The position numbers and the translations under genes were made by a program. From assembly GCF_000420745.1 (NCBI RefSeq), contig NZ_ATVN01000001.1, positions 1-64,000 on the forward strand: a stretch of DNA of 64,000 nt, given 5' to 3'. Positions within the stretch are counted from its first letter, which is position 1. The number at the start of each line of letters is the position of its first letter. This DNA comes from Pseudorhodobacter ferrugineus DSM 5888. GTDB lineage: Bacteria > Pseudomonadota > Alphaproteobacteria > Rhodobacterales > Rhodobacteraceae. The notes beneath the pieces are model-generated. The model searched no databases and was not told where the DNA came from. It saw only the letters and a list, made by a program, of their open reading frames with translations. Below, in pieces: positions 53,997 through 62,519 of the stretch.

Positions 53997-55181
53997 ATGC
54001 GTTCACTGATGATTGCGGTCCTTGGCCTTGGCCTTGCCACCCCTGCGCTGGCCGATTGGCAGCAAACCCTTGACGCGGCACGTGGCCAGACGGTGTATTG
54101 GAACGCCTGGGGCGGCGATGCGCGGACCAATGCGTTTATTGAATGGGTGGGTCAGCAGACCGAGGCGAAGTACGGCGTGAAGGTAGAGCAGGTCAAGCTG
54201 ACCGATACCGCGACAGCCGTGACCCAAGTGATTTCGGAAAAGGCGGCAGGCAAGGACAGCGGCGGGTCGGTTGATATGATTTGGATCAACGGGCCGAATT
54301 TCTTGTCGATGAAGGAACAAGGCTTGTTGCACGGGCCGTTCGCGGCTGATTTGCCCAATGCCAAATATGTGGATTTGGGGCCGGAGGCTGCGGCGGCGGT
54401 GGATTTTACCGTGCCGGTTGAAGGGTATGAAAGCGCGTGGCGGTTGGCGCGGTTTGTGTTCACGTATGATTCGGCGGTGGTCACGACCCCGCCGCGCGAT
54501 ATGGCGGGTTTTCTGGATTACGCGCAGGCCCATCCGGGACGTGTGACGCACCCTGATGTCAGCAATTTCATGGGGGCCACGTTTTTGAAACAGGCCTTGG
54601 TAGAATTTGCGCCGGATAAGGCGGCGTTGTTGGCCCCTGTCACGGATGAGGCCTTTGAAAATGCCACGGGGTTTTTGTGGGAGTGGTATGACGCGATGCG
54701 CCCGTTTATGTGGCGCGAGGGGGCGACATTTCCCGAAAACCAATCGGTGCAGCAGCAATTGCTGAACGATGGCGAGGTGGACTTTGGCGTGTCGTTCGAC
54801 CCTGCATCAGCGGCGGGGGCGATTGCCGAAGGGCTGTTGCCGGATACCGCGCGCGTGTTCGTGCCGCGGGGCGGGTCGATCGGGAATATATCCTTTGTGG
54901 CGATCCCTTATAACGCAGCCAACCGTGAAGGGGCCGAGGTTGTGGCGAACTTTTTGTTGGACCCAGCCACGCAGGCGCATCAGCAGAATATTGAGGAATT
55001 GGGCAGTTTTTCGGTGCTGGACCCAGCGCGGTTGAGCGATGAGGAGAAGGCCGTGTTTGCGGCCTTGCCATCGTCGCCGGCCTTGCCAAAGTTGGAGGAT
55101 TTGGGGCCGACGTTGTTGGAGCCGCATGCAAGCTGGATGACCAAGCTGGTTGACGCTTGGGGCGAGCGTTACACCAAGTGA
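53997..55181 (+). CDS. ynjB: ABC transporter substrate-binding protein (YnjB-like)
   Basis: This periplasmic solute-binding protein has 394 residues. The signal peptide ends TPALA; the mature protein starts DWQQTLDAARGQTVYWNAWG, the usual YnjB opening. Further words are DMIWINGPNFLSMKEQGLL and GFLWEWYDAMRPFMWR. The ligand is unknown; the family sits near iron- and thiamine-binding proteins. The GTG of the permease gene overlaps its stop, so the two are coupled. Confidence 0.88.
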   Translation: MRSLMIAVLGLGLATPALADWQQTLDAARGQTVYWNAWGGDARTNAFIEWVGQQTEAKYGVKVEQVKLTDTATAVTQVISEKAAGKDSGGSVDMIWINGPNFLSMKEQGLLHGPFAADLPNAKYVDLGPEAAAAVDFTVPVEGYESAWRLARFVFTYDSAVVTTPPRDMAGFLDYAQAHPGRVTHPDVSNFMGATFLKQALVEFAPDKAALLAPVTDEAFENATGFLWEWYDAMRPFMWREGATFPENQSVQQQLLNDGEVDFGVSFDPASAAGAIAEGLLPDTARVFVPRGGSIGNISFVAIPYNAANREGAEVVANFLLDPATQAHQQNIEELGSFSVLDPARLSDEEKAVFAALPSSPALPKLEDLGPTLLEPHASWMTKLVDAWGERYTK

Positions 55182-56881
55182 CAGAGGGCCGTGCGTTACG
55201 GGCTGTGGTTGCCTTGGCCTTGATGGGCGGCGTTGTGCTGCCCATTCTAGCCGGGTTTGCCCAGACGGCGCGGGCGGCTTTTGGTGTGTTGCCGGCGATT
55301 GGGGCGGTTGATTGGTCGTTTGAACCGTGGCGGCAGTTGATGGATTTGCCCGGGTTTGGCACCAGTTTACGGCTGAGTTTGGCGACCGGGCTGGGGTCTA
55401 CGGTTTTGGCACTGGGGTTGGCGGCGGGGTTTTGTGCTTTGCTGCATGGCCGGATGGGGCATGGCGCGATGGGACGGTTGTTGATGCCGTTTTTGGCGGC
55501 ACCGCATGCGGCACTGGCGATTGGGTTGGCGTTCTTGCTGGCCCCGTCGGGGTGGATTGCGCGGATGGTTTCGCCTGTGTTGACGGGGTGGGACAGGCCG
55601 CCGGATCTGGCCACGGTGAATGACGGGTGGGGTGTGGCGCTGATGGTCGGGTTGTTGATCAAAGAGGTGCCGTTTTTGCTGTTGGTGATGGGGTCGGCCT
55701 TGGGGCAGTTGCCGGTGCGGGCGCATTTGGCGGCTGGGCGGGCGCTGGGCTATGCGCGGGGGGTGGTGTGGGTCAAGGTGATCTTGCCGCAGGTTTACCC
55801 GTTGATACGGCTGCCGATTTTCATCGTGTTGGCGTTTTCGCTGTCGGTTGTGGATATGGCGATTATCCTTGGGCCGTCGAACCCGCCGACGTTGGCCGTG
55901 GCGATTGTGCGGTGGTTTTCGGCGCCGGATGTGGGGTTGATTTTGCCGGCATCTGCGGCGGCACTGTTGCAGGCGGGGGTTGTGGCGGCGGCGGTTGGTG
56001 GCTGGATTTTGGGGGAACGGGTGGCGTGCCATGTGGGCCGTTGGTGGCTGCGGCGTGGCGGGCGCGGGCATGGGGCCGAGCCGGGGTTATGGGCGGCAAG
56101 TGCGGTGGTGGCGGGGTTGATGGGGCTGGGTGCGCTTGCGCTGGTGGCATTGCTGGTCTGGTCATTCTCGTGGCGCTGGTCGTTTCCGCAGGCCTTGCCG
56201 CAAAGCTGGTCGATGAAGTTGTGGATGACGCCTGGCAGCGGTTGGGGGCGGGCGTTGCAGGCGACGGTGGTGATTGGCGTTGCGGCCACGGTGGCGTCTT
56301 TGGTGCTGGCCGTGGCGTGGCTGGAGGGCGAGGACCGTGCGCGGCGGGGGCGGGCTGGCTGGGCGCAGGCGTTGATTTATTTGCCGTTACTGGTGCCGCA
56401 GATCGGGTTTCTCTACGGGCTGAATGTGTTGTTTTTGACCATCGGGATCAGCGGCGGGATGCTGGCGGTGATTTGGGCGCAGATGCTGTTCGTCTTTCCC
56501 TATGTGATGATCGCACTGTCGGACCCGTGGCGTGCGCTGGACCCGCAGCATTTGCGCGCGGCGGCGGCGCTGGGGGCGGGTCCGTGGCGGCGGTTGTGGG
56601 CGGTGAAGCTGCCCATGTTGGTGCGGCCGTTGATGGTGGCGGCGGCGATTGGGTTTGCCGTATCTGTGGCGCAGTATTTGCCGACCTTGTTCATGGGGGC
56701 GGGGCGGATTGCCACGCTGACGACCGAAGCGGTGACGCTGGCAAGCGGGTCTGACAGGCGGGTCGTGGGGGTGTATGCGGTGTTGCAGGCGGGGTTGCCG
56801 TTTTTGGCGTATGGTGCCGCGCTGTTGGTGCCCGCCATCGTGTACCGCAACCGGCGCGGGTTACTGGGAGGGGCCGTATGA
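55178..56881 (+). CDS. ynjC: ABC transporter double permease (YnjC-like)
   Basis: This 567-residue protein is a fusion of two binding-protein-dependent permease domains, about 12 membrane segments in all. Each half has an EAA-like loop: AGRALGYARGVVWVKVILPQ (about 190-210) and AAALGAGPWRRLWAVKLPM (about 465-485). The GTG at 55178 overlaps the ynjB stop (GTGA); the frame continues upstream inside ynjB. Fused permeases of this type occur in iron and thiamine systems. Confidence 0.88.
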   Translation: MTEGRALRAVVALALMGGVVLPILAGFAQTARAAFGVLPAIGAVDWSFEPWRQLMDLPGFGTSLRLSLATGLGSTVLALGLAAGFCALLHGRMGHGAMGRLLMPFLAAPHAALAIGLAFLLAPSGWIARMVSPVLTGWDRPPDLATVNDGWGVALMVGLLIKEVPFLLLVMGSALGQLPVRAHLAAGRALGYARGVVWVKVILPQVYPLIRLPIFIVLAFSLSVVDMAIILGPSNPPTLAVAIVRWFSAPDVGLILPASAAALLQAGVVAAAVGGWILGERVACHVGRWWLRRGGRGHGAEPGLWAASAVVAGLMGLGALALVALLVWSFSWRWSFPQALPQSWSMKLWMTPGSGWGRALQATVVIGVAATVASLVLAVAWLEGEDRARRGRAGWAQALIYLPLLVPQIGFLYGLNVLFLTIGISGGMLAVIWAQMLFVFPYVMIALSDPWRALDPQHLRAAAALGAGPWRRLWAVKLPMLVRPLMVAAAIGFAVSVAQYLPTLFMGAGRIATLTTEAVTLASGSDRRVVGVYAVLQAGLPFLAYGAALLVPAIVYRNRRGLLGGAV

Positions 56882-57507
56882 GCCTTGAGTTACAAGAGGT
56901 TGGCGTGGGGCCGAAAGGCGGCCCGCCGTTGTTTGCCGCGATTACCTTGCGGGTGGAACCGGGTGAGGTTGCCACCTTGATGGGGCCATCGGGGATTGGG
57001 AAATCGACGCTGCTGGATGCGATTGGCGGGCATTTGGCGCATGGATTTGTGGTGGCCGGTGCGGTGCGGTTGAACGGGCGGGATGTGTTGGCCCTGCCTG
57101 CCGAGGCACGGCGGATCGGGGTTTTGTTTCAGGATGCGATGCTGTTTCCGCATTTGTCGGTGGGGGATAATTTGGCCTTTGGGCTGGCCCCGTCTGTGCG
57201 CGGGGCGGCGCGGCGCGTGGCGGTTGAGGCGGCGCTGGACCAAGCGGGGCTTGCGGGGTTTGCGGCGCGTGACCCCGCCACGCTGTCGGGCGGACAGCGG
57301 GCGCGGGCGGCGTTGATGCGCGCACTGTTGGCGGAACCCGAGGCGCTGTTGCTTGACGAACCCTTTTCACGGCTGGACGCCGAGTTGCGGGCCGAGATCA
57401 GGGCCTTTGTCTTTGACCATTTGCGCCAGCGAGGGATTCCTGCGTTGATGGTGACGCATGACGCCAGTGACGCGGATGCGGCGGGCGGGGTTGTGGTGCA
57501 GTTGTAG
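56878..57507 (+). CDS. ynjD: ABC transporter ATP-binding protein (YnjD-like)
   Basis: This ATPase has 209 residues. Walker A is GPSGIGKST (about 37-45), the signature LSGGQRARAALMRAL (about 138-152), Walker B ALLLDEPFSRLD, and the switch histidine VTHDASDA. It is shorter than most ABC ATPases, like E. coli YnjD. The ATG overlaps the permease stop. It completes the ynjBCD importer. Confidence 0.93.
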   Translation: MSLELQEVGVGPKGGPPLFAAITLRVEPGEVATLMGPSGIGKSTLLDAIGGHLAHGFVVAGAVRLNGRDVLALPAEARRIGVLFQDAMLFPHLSVGDNLAFGLAPSVRGAARRVAVEAALDQAGLAGFAARDPATLSGGQRARAALMRALLAEPEALLLDEPFSRLDAELRAEIRAFVFDHLRQRGIPALMVTHDASDADAAGGVVVQL

Positions 57508-57543
57508 GTTGCACTGTGAATTTCTGGGGCTAGTCTGGACCTT

Positions 57544-57885
57544 ATGACAGCCGAGCCGCCTATCCCGTTTCATGCCCCCATCCCCGAGCAGGTTAGTTTT
57601 GACCGGCGCGAGCTGGGGGTGATTTTGTCACTGTATGGGCAGATGGTGGCGCGGGGGGAATGGCGCGATTACGGGATTTCGGCCTTGCGCGAATTTGCGG
57701 TATTTTCGGTGTTTCGGCGCACGGCGGAAAACCCGATGTACCGGATTGAAAAGCGCCCGAAGCTGCGCGCCAAGCAAGGCATGTATTCGGTAGTGGGCAT
57801 GGACGGCCAAGTACTGCGGCGCGGGCATGATTTGGCGATGGTGCTGCGGGTGCTGGAGCGCAAGATGATTCACGGGGTGGAGTAA
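57544..57885 (+). CDS. DUF2794 protein
   Basis: This 113-residue protein shows the DUF2794 pattern: SFDRRELGVILSLYGQMVA, EWRDYGISALREFAVFSVFR, and YRIEKRPKLRAKQGMYSVV. It is conserved in alphaproteobacteria with no known function. There is no signal or membrane segment. It lies 36 bases after ynjD and is convergent with moaE. Confidence 0.88.
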   Translation: MTAEPPIPFHAPIPEQVSFDRRELGVILSLYGQMVARGEWRDYGISALREFAVFSVFRRTAENPMYRIEKRPKLRAKQGMYSVVGMDGQVLRRGHDLAMVLRVLERKMIHGVE

Positions 57886-57889
57886 GGCG

Positions 57890-58333
57890 CTACCAGCGCT
57901 TTAAGGCGGCTTCGTCTTCGGCGCGAGCCGCGACCCAATCGGTTTTGCTGGCAGTGATCTCTTTTTTCCAAAACGGCGCACGGGATTTCAGGTAATCCAT
58001 CAGAAATTCGGCGGCGGCAAAGGCATTAGCGCGGTGGCGTGATGCGGTGGCGACCATCATGATGGGATCGGTGGGTGCGAGGGCGCCGTAACGGTGGATG
58101 ACAAGGCAATCGGTCAGATGCCAGCGTTGCATCGCCTGTTCGGCGATGCTGGTTAGCGCGCGTTCGGTCATGCCGGGGTAATGTTCGATTTCCATCACGG
58201 CCAGATCGCCTGCCGCGCTGTCGCGTGTGATGCCGGTAAAGGTGACAATGGCACCCGCGCCTGTGGCCGATTGGGCAAAGGCGTTGGATTCGGCCCCCAT
58301 ATCAAACGGTTCGGATTGGACGCGAATTTGCAT
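57890..58333 (-). CDS. moaE: Molybdopterin synthase large subunit MoaE
   Basis: MoaE converts precursor Z to molybdopterin using sulphur carried by MoaD. The protein has 147 residues. Family words are VTFTGITRDSAAGDLAVMEIEHYPGM and IHRYGALAPTDPIMMVATAS. Near the C-terminus is FWKKEITASKTDWVAARAED with conserved lysines (FWKKE). It follows moaD with four bases between, in the pgsA-moaD-moaE operon. Confidence 0.95.
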   Translation of the reverse strand: MQIRVQSEPFDMGAESNAFAQSATGAGAIVTFTGITRDSAAGDLAVMEIEHYPGMTERALTSIAEQAMQRWHLTDCLVIHRYGALAPTDPIMMVATASRHRANAFAAAEFLMDYLKSRAPFWKKEITASKTDWVAARAEDEAALKRW

Positions 58334-58337
58334 GGGG

Positions 58338-58586
58338 TTAGCCCCCTGTCATCGGTGGAAAAAACGCGATTTCGCGGACGCCTGCGAGGGGGGCATCGAA
58401 ATCGGACAATTCCTGATCGAGTGCCACGCGCAGGGATGACAGATCGGAAAAGGCCAAGGCATAGCGTTCTTCGCGCAGTATCAGTTCAGCGATAAGGTCG
58501 TTGACGGTAGCGGCGGATGTTTCCACCTGTTCGCGTGGCAGGCCGATGCGTTCGCGAACCCATGCGAAATACAGCACGTCGATCAT
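58338..58586 (-). CDS. moaD: Molybdopterin synthase small subunit MoaD
   Basis: MoaD is a ubiquitin-like sulphur carrier. The protein has 82 residues and ends MTGG; the terminal GlyGly is thiocarboxylated. It starts IDVLYFAWVRERIGL and has the SDFDAPLAGVREIAFFPP ending typical of MoaD. It overlaps the pgsA stop by four bases. Confidence 0.93.
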   Translation of the reverse strand: MIDVLYFAWVRERIGLPREQVETSAATVNDLIAELILREERYALAFSDLSSLRVALDQELSDFDAPLAGVREIAFFPPMTGG

Positions 58587-59206
58587 GTGTCATCTTTCAG
58601 ATAGGGCAGCGCCTTGCGGAAATAATCCCACCCCGTGACGGCGGTCAGGATAGCGGCGATCCAGATCAAAAGCATTCCGACATGGGTGGCCATCGCGGCA
58701 AGGGAAAGGACGGCCTTTAGTTCACCTTCGCCTGCGCGGGGGGGGCGGCCATCCTCCATGAAGGCAAGGCCGGTGCCGAGGAAGAGGACGGCGATGGCGA
58801 CCATCTGGGCGGTGGTTTTCCATTTGGCGAGTTTGGTGACCTTGAGCAGACCCGCCTTGGCCCCAAGGAATTCGCGCAGGCCGGAGACGAACACCTCGCG
58901 GAACAAGATGACGGTGGCAGGCAGGATAAGCCAAGGGTTCATGCCGGAATAGCCGGTGATGACCATAATGGCGATGACGACCATAGCCTTATCGGCAATC
59001 GGGTCGAGCATGGTGCCGAACTTGCTTTCTTGTTTCCACAGGCGGGCGAGGTAGCCGTCGAAAAAGTCGGTGATCGCGGCGAGCACAAAGAGGGTCAGAG
59101 CAAACCAATCGGCCCAAGGCCGCTGGAAATAGAGGAACATGACCACAACGCCGGGGGCGGCGAGCAGACGCAGGACGGTAAGGATATTGGGTACGTTCCA
59201 CCTCAT
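58583..59206 (-). CDS. pgsA: CDP-diacylglycerol-glycerol-3-phosphate phosphatidyltransferase PgsA
   Basis: PgsA makes phosphatidylglycerophosphate, the first step of phosphatidylglycerol. The protein has 207 residues with about five membrane segments. It begins NVPNILTVLRLLAAPGV, and the full CDP-alcohol motif reads DGYLARLWKQESKFGTMLD then PIAD. FREVFVSGLREFLGAK is also specific. It is the first gene of a small operon with moaD and moaE, an order common in alphaproteobacteria. Confidence 0.95.
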   Translation of the reverse strand: MRWNVPNILTVLRLLAAPGVVVMFLYFQRPWADWFALTLFVLAAITDFFDGYLARLWKQESKFGTMLDPIADKAMVVIAIMVITGYSGMNPWLILPATVILFREVFVSGLREFLGAKAGLLKVTKLAKWKTTAQMVAIAVLFLGTGLAFMEDGRPPRAGEGELKAVLSLAAMATHVGMLLIWIAAILTAVTGWDYFRKALPYLKDDT

Positions 59207-59267
59207 GCGTTGATTGGTAGCGCAGGCGGCGCGTGGGGGGAAGAGGGTTCTTTGTCGCTGGGCGGGT

Positions 59268-60314
59268 TCAGGGGTGGGCCACGGGGGCCCAGATCACGTG
59301 GTCGATGCTGGGGGCGGCGGTGGCGAGCATGACGAGGCGATCAAAGCCCATTGCGATGCCGGACGCGTCGGGCATGTGGGTCAGTGCGGTCAGGAAATCT
59401 TCGTCCAGCGGGTAGCGCGTGCCGTAGAGGCGGTGTTTTGCGTCCATTTCTTGGGTGAAGCGGTGGCGTTGTTCTGTGGCGTTGGTGAGTTCGCCAAAGC
59501 CGTTGGCGAGCTCGACGCCGCAGGCATAGACCTCAAACCGTTCGGCACAGCGCGGATCATCGGGGCAGGGGCGTGCGAGGGCGGCTTCGGGCAATGGATA
59601 GCGGTCGAGCATGGTTATTTGGCCGTGGCCTAGGTGGGGTTCAATCCGTTCGGCGAGGGTGCGAGAGAACAGGTCGGACCATGTGTCGTTTGGGGCGTGG
59701 GCGATGTTTTGGACGGCCATTTGGGCGGCGAGGGCATCGCGGTTGGTTTGGCCATCGGGGGTGATTGTGGCGAGCAGGTCGATTTGGGCATGTTGGTGGA
59801 AGGCATCGGCGACCGAGAGGCGTTCGTAGGGCAGCATTGGGTCGCAGGTATGGGATTTATAGCGTAGGTGGGTGCTGCCTGTGGCTTGCATCGCCAGTTG
59901 GGCAAAGGCGGCGCAATCGTCCATCAGAACAGTGTAATCCTGACCCACGCGGTACCATTCAAGCATGGTGAATTCGGGGCTGTGCAGGGCCCCACGTTCG
60001 CGGTTGCGCCAGACATGGGCAAAGGCGTGGATGCGGTGTTCGCCTGCCGCCAGCAGTTTTTTCATCGCAAATTCGGGGGAAGTGTGCAGGAACATGGCGT
60101 GGGGTGTGCCGTCATTGCCGATGGCGCTGGTCTCGAACGCGTGCAGGTGGGTTTCGTTGCCGGGGCTGATGACGAGGGCGCTGGGATCCACCTCGATGAA
60201 ATCCTGTTCCGCAAGCCAGCCGCGCAGGGCATTTTGGATGCGGTTGCGGGCCAAAAGGGCGGGGCGGCGGCCTTCGTGCCTGTCGGGGTGCCACCAGTTT
60301 AGGGGATTTGACAT
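59268..60314 (-). CDS. epmA: EF-P lysine ligase EpmA (GenX/PoxA)
   Basis: EpmA is a class II lysyl-tRNA-synthetase paralogue without the tRNA-binding domain; it attaches beta-lysine to EF-P. The protein has 348 residues. Words are FIEVDPSALVISPGNETHLHAF, HTSPEFAMKKLLAAGEHRI, and the motif 3 part GIAMGFDRLVML. It is divergent from efp, its substrate, with about 100 bases between. EpmB, which makes beta-lysine, is not in the window. The start at 60314 is chosen over 60347 as the conserved N-terminus. Confidence 0.9.
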   Translation of the reverse strand: MSNPLNWWHPDRHEGRRPALLARNRIQNALRGWLAEQDFIEVDPSALVISPGNETHLHAFETSAIGNDGTPHAMFLHTSPEFAMKKLLAAGEHRIHAFAHVWRNRERGALHSPEFTMLEWYRVGQDYTVLMDDCAAFAQLAMQATGSTHLRYKSHTCDPMLPYERLSVADAFHQHAQIDLLATITPDGQTNRDALAAQMAVQNIAHAPNDTWSDLFSRTLAERIEPHLGHGQITMLDRYPLPEAALARPCPDDPRCAERFEVYACGVELANGFGELTNATEQRHRFTQEMDAKHRLYGTRYPLDEDFLTALTHMPDASGIAMGFDRLVMLATAAPSIDHVIWAPVAHP

Positions 60315-60417
60315 GCGATGTGCCTTTGATCTGGAGATTTGGGCCAAGATAGGCTAATGCCTAGCGCCAACGGCCCGCGCAATAGGTGACGGGTGCAACA
60401 GTTACAAGGAAATTCGC

Positions 60418-60984
60418 GTGAAAGTCATCGCCTCCTCGCTGCGCAAGGGCAATGTCGTTGAGATGAACGACAAGCTGTATGTTGTTTTGACTGCTGAAAA
60501 CTTTCACCCCGGTAAAGGCACGCCGACGACATCGGTGAACATGCGCGGCATTCTGGACGGCGTGAAGGTTTCGGAACGCTGGCGCACGACCGAGCAGGTT
60601 GAGCGCGCGCATGTCGACGAGCGGAAGTATAATTTCCTGTATGCCGATGGCGAGGGGTTCCACTTTATGGAGCCAGTGAGCTTTGACCAGATTTCGGTTG
60701 GCGAAGACGTGATTGGCGACACAGCGGTGTTTTTGAAAGACGGGCTGGAAGTGTCGTTGAAAACCTTCAACGGCGTGTGCATTGCGATTGAATTGCCGCA
60801 GCGGTTGACGGTTGAGGTGACGGAAACCGAGCCTGTGGTGAAGGGGCAAACGGCATCTTCATCTTACAAACCGGCGCTGTGCGATGAGGCCGTGCGCGTG
60901 ATGGTGCCGCCGCATATCGGGGTTGGCACGCGGATCGTGATTAACACCGAGGATAATTCCTATGTGGAACGCGCCAAGGATTGA
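60418..60984 (+). CDS. efp: Elongation factor P
   Basis: EF-P rescues ribosomes stalled at polyproline. The protein has 188 residues, the usual length. The modification loop is HPGKGTPTT with the target lysine K33, fitting the EpmA type of modification. It starts with GTG behind aagga. Words [20 protein letters not shown] and [16 protein letters not shown] are typical. Confidence 0.97.
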   Translation: MKVIASSLRKGNVVEMNDKLYVVLTAENFHPGKGTPTTSVNMRGILDGVKVSERWRTTEQVERAHVDERKYNFLYADGEGFHFMEPVSFDQISVGEDVIGDTAVFLKDGLEVSLKTFNGVCIAIELPQRLTVEVTETEPVVKGQTASSSYKPALCDEAVRVMVPPHIGVGTRIVINTEDNSYVERAKD

Positions 60985-61004
60985 TTCGGTTGAGTTGAGT
61001 TGTG

Positions 61005-61036
61005 AAAAAGGCCCTGCCGGTTGGCGGGGCCTTTTT
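61005..61036 (+). terminator. efp terminator
   Basis: The stem aaaaaggccctgcc / ggcggggccttttt with one G-T pair is followed by T-rich DNA. It lies 20 bases past the efp stop. Confidence 0.93.
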
Positions 61037-61309
61037 GGTTTTGGGGCCTTGATCGTGGACGCCGCTGGATAGCGGATTTATTGTTTTTTGCACAAATAAG
61101 CAAGATTTCGCTGATTTTGGTACCCCTTGGTGGTCTAAACGTGTACTAAGAACTATATAGGGAATGGGTGAGCTTTACGTCCGCTTTACAACCCTAACTA
61201 TTATATAGATTTTTGAATTCATGTAAAATCGTATCGGTTGCCGGAACCAATTGAGCATGGCAAGCGTTACATTCCATAAAACACTGCTTCCGGAAAGGAA
61301 TTGTGTTCC
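61037..61309. other. AT-rich intergenic region
   Basis: From the efp stop to the next gene is 325 bases; after the terminator it is clearly AT-richer than the flanks (for example ttattatatagatttttg near 61198). It probably holds the promoter of the receiver-like gene. No tRNA, open frame or repeat stands out. Confidence 0.5.
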
Positions 61310-62041
61310 ATGCGACGCATAGTTCGAAAAATCCACCACTCTGAAGGGCAAGCGAGCAAGAGCGCCTTGTCATCGCCGCGGCCTTCAAATTTGGGCCTTA
61401 CGGCAATTCTGTTGGGCGTTGTGGCTGCCGGTATTTGTTTGATTGTGCTGATCCTGGCTGGGTATTCGTTATTCAAGTCACTGATTATTGCCGTGGCTAT
61501 AGAAATTTTTGTCGCCTGCGCGGTTATTGTGTTTGGCGCCTTTCGATTGCGAAAGCTTGATCTGCAACCGGATGTCAGTGTTGGGCACTGTGAAGCGAGC
61601 ACGAAGCCGCAAGACATATGGCGGACGTATTTGCCAGCCCTGCAGTCGGATGTTGCGGTCAGGACGGCGCTTGTTGCCCCAAATACGGGTCAGAGTCGCA
61701 GCATTGCGAAGGATCTTGCCGAGCTGGGCCATGAAACGCACCACAGCACGAGTGCCGAAGCCGTACTTGATTGCCTGATGTCCGCGCCAAATGTTTGGGA
61801 CATGCTGATTTTTGATCTGGATTCATCCCCAGATCTGGATGACGCCGTTGACGATTTGTTGGAATTCCGCAAGGCCTGCCCAACCATTCCCGTGCTTTTG
61901 CTGTCGAGCACCGTGCTTGGTGACGATTTGTCACATCAGCGCCGTTGGATTGGCGATGCAACGCTGCGCAAACCCATTTTTCGCAAAAGGTTGATTGCAG
62001 GGCTGTTCGCTGCAAATGCTAATTTTGCAGCAGCAGGGTGA
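61310..62041 (+). CDS. Membrane-tethered receiver-like protein
   Basis: This 243-residue protein has two hydrophobic segments (about 27-50 and 55-78), then a receiver-like domain (about 115-240). TALVAPNTGQSRSIAKDL is the first strand region, MLIFDLDSSPDLDDAVDDLL the acidic phospho-acceptor region, VLLLSSTV the Thr/Ser strand, and TLRKPIFRKRLIAGLF the conserved Lys-Pro. The first-strand acidic pair is absent (APN in place of DD), so phosphorylation may not occur. No output domain is seen. Base composition is lower in G+C than its neighbours. I do not recognise the family; the ATG at 61310 is preferred over GTG 61301. Confidence 0.6.
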   Translation: MRRIVRKIHHSEGQASKSALSSPRPSNLGLTAILLGVVAAGICLIVLILAGYSLFKSLIIAVAIEIFVACAVIVFGAFRLRKLDLQPDVSVGHCEASTKPQDIWRTYLPALQSDVAVRTALVAPNTGQSRSIAKDLAELGHETHHSTSAEAVLDCLMSAPNVWDMLIFDLDSSPDLDDAVDDLLEFRKACPTIPVLLLSSTVLGDDLSHQRRWIGDATLRKPIFRKRLIAGLFAANANFAAAG

Positions 62042-62083
62042 GTGTTGTGGACCTAAGCCCGGACAGAAAAACGATCCGAGCTT

Positions 62084-62461
62084 TTAGTCTGTAGAGCGTT
62101 CGGCCAGAACCTCTTTGGCGATGCGCATGGCGGTGTTGGCGCGGGGGATGCCTGCGTAGACGCCGACATGCAAGATCGCCTCGATAATATCATTTTCGGA
62201 TGCGCCGGTGTTGGCGGTGGCGCGCAGGTGCAGGGCAAGTTCGTGATCATTGCCCGTGGCGGCCAGAATAGCGATGGTCATCATCGACCGTTCGCGCAGG
62301 GAAATTGTGTCGCGGGACCAGACATGGCCCCAAGCGGTATCGGTGAGAAGGGCCTGAAAAGGCGCGTCAAAGGGTGTTTGCCCAGCCTGTGCGCGGTCAA
62401 CATGGGCATCGCCCAGCACGCGACGGCGGGTTTTGATGCCGGTTTGGCGCAGGTCGGACAT
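62084..62461 (-). CDS. pcaC: Carboxymuconolactone decarboxylase family protein (PcaC-like)
   Basis: This protein has 125 residues. It matches gamma-carboxymuconolactone decarboxylase: GIKTRRRVLGDAHVDRAQAG, WGHVWSRDTISLRERSMMTI, and EAILHVGVYAGIPRANTAM. PcaC acts in protocatechuate breakdown. No other pca genes are near, so the biological role here is less certain than the family. It lies 58 bases upstream of nothing on its strand and downstream of gyrB's end; ATG at 62461 fits the family length. Confidence 0.88.
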   Translation of the reverse strand: MSDLRQTGIKTRRRVLGDAHVDRAQAGQTPFDAPFQALLTDTAWGHVWSRDTISLRERSMMTIAILAATGNDHELALHLRATANTGASENDIIEAILHVGVYAGIPRANTAMRIAKEVLAERSTD

Positions 62462-62493
62462 GGCGTTTCCTTTGGGGGCTTCCTTTGGGGGGG

Positions 62494-62513
62494 CGGGGCC
62501 GCGAACGGCCCCG
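62494..62513. terminator. Hairpin past gyrB
   Basis: The stem cggggcc / ggccccg closes a gcgaac loop, seven bases past the gyrB stop region. There is no T-run, so it may only weaken transcription into pcaC. Confidence 0.5.
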
Positions 62514-62519
62514 ATTATA

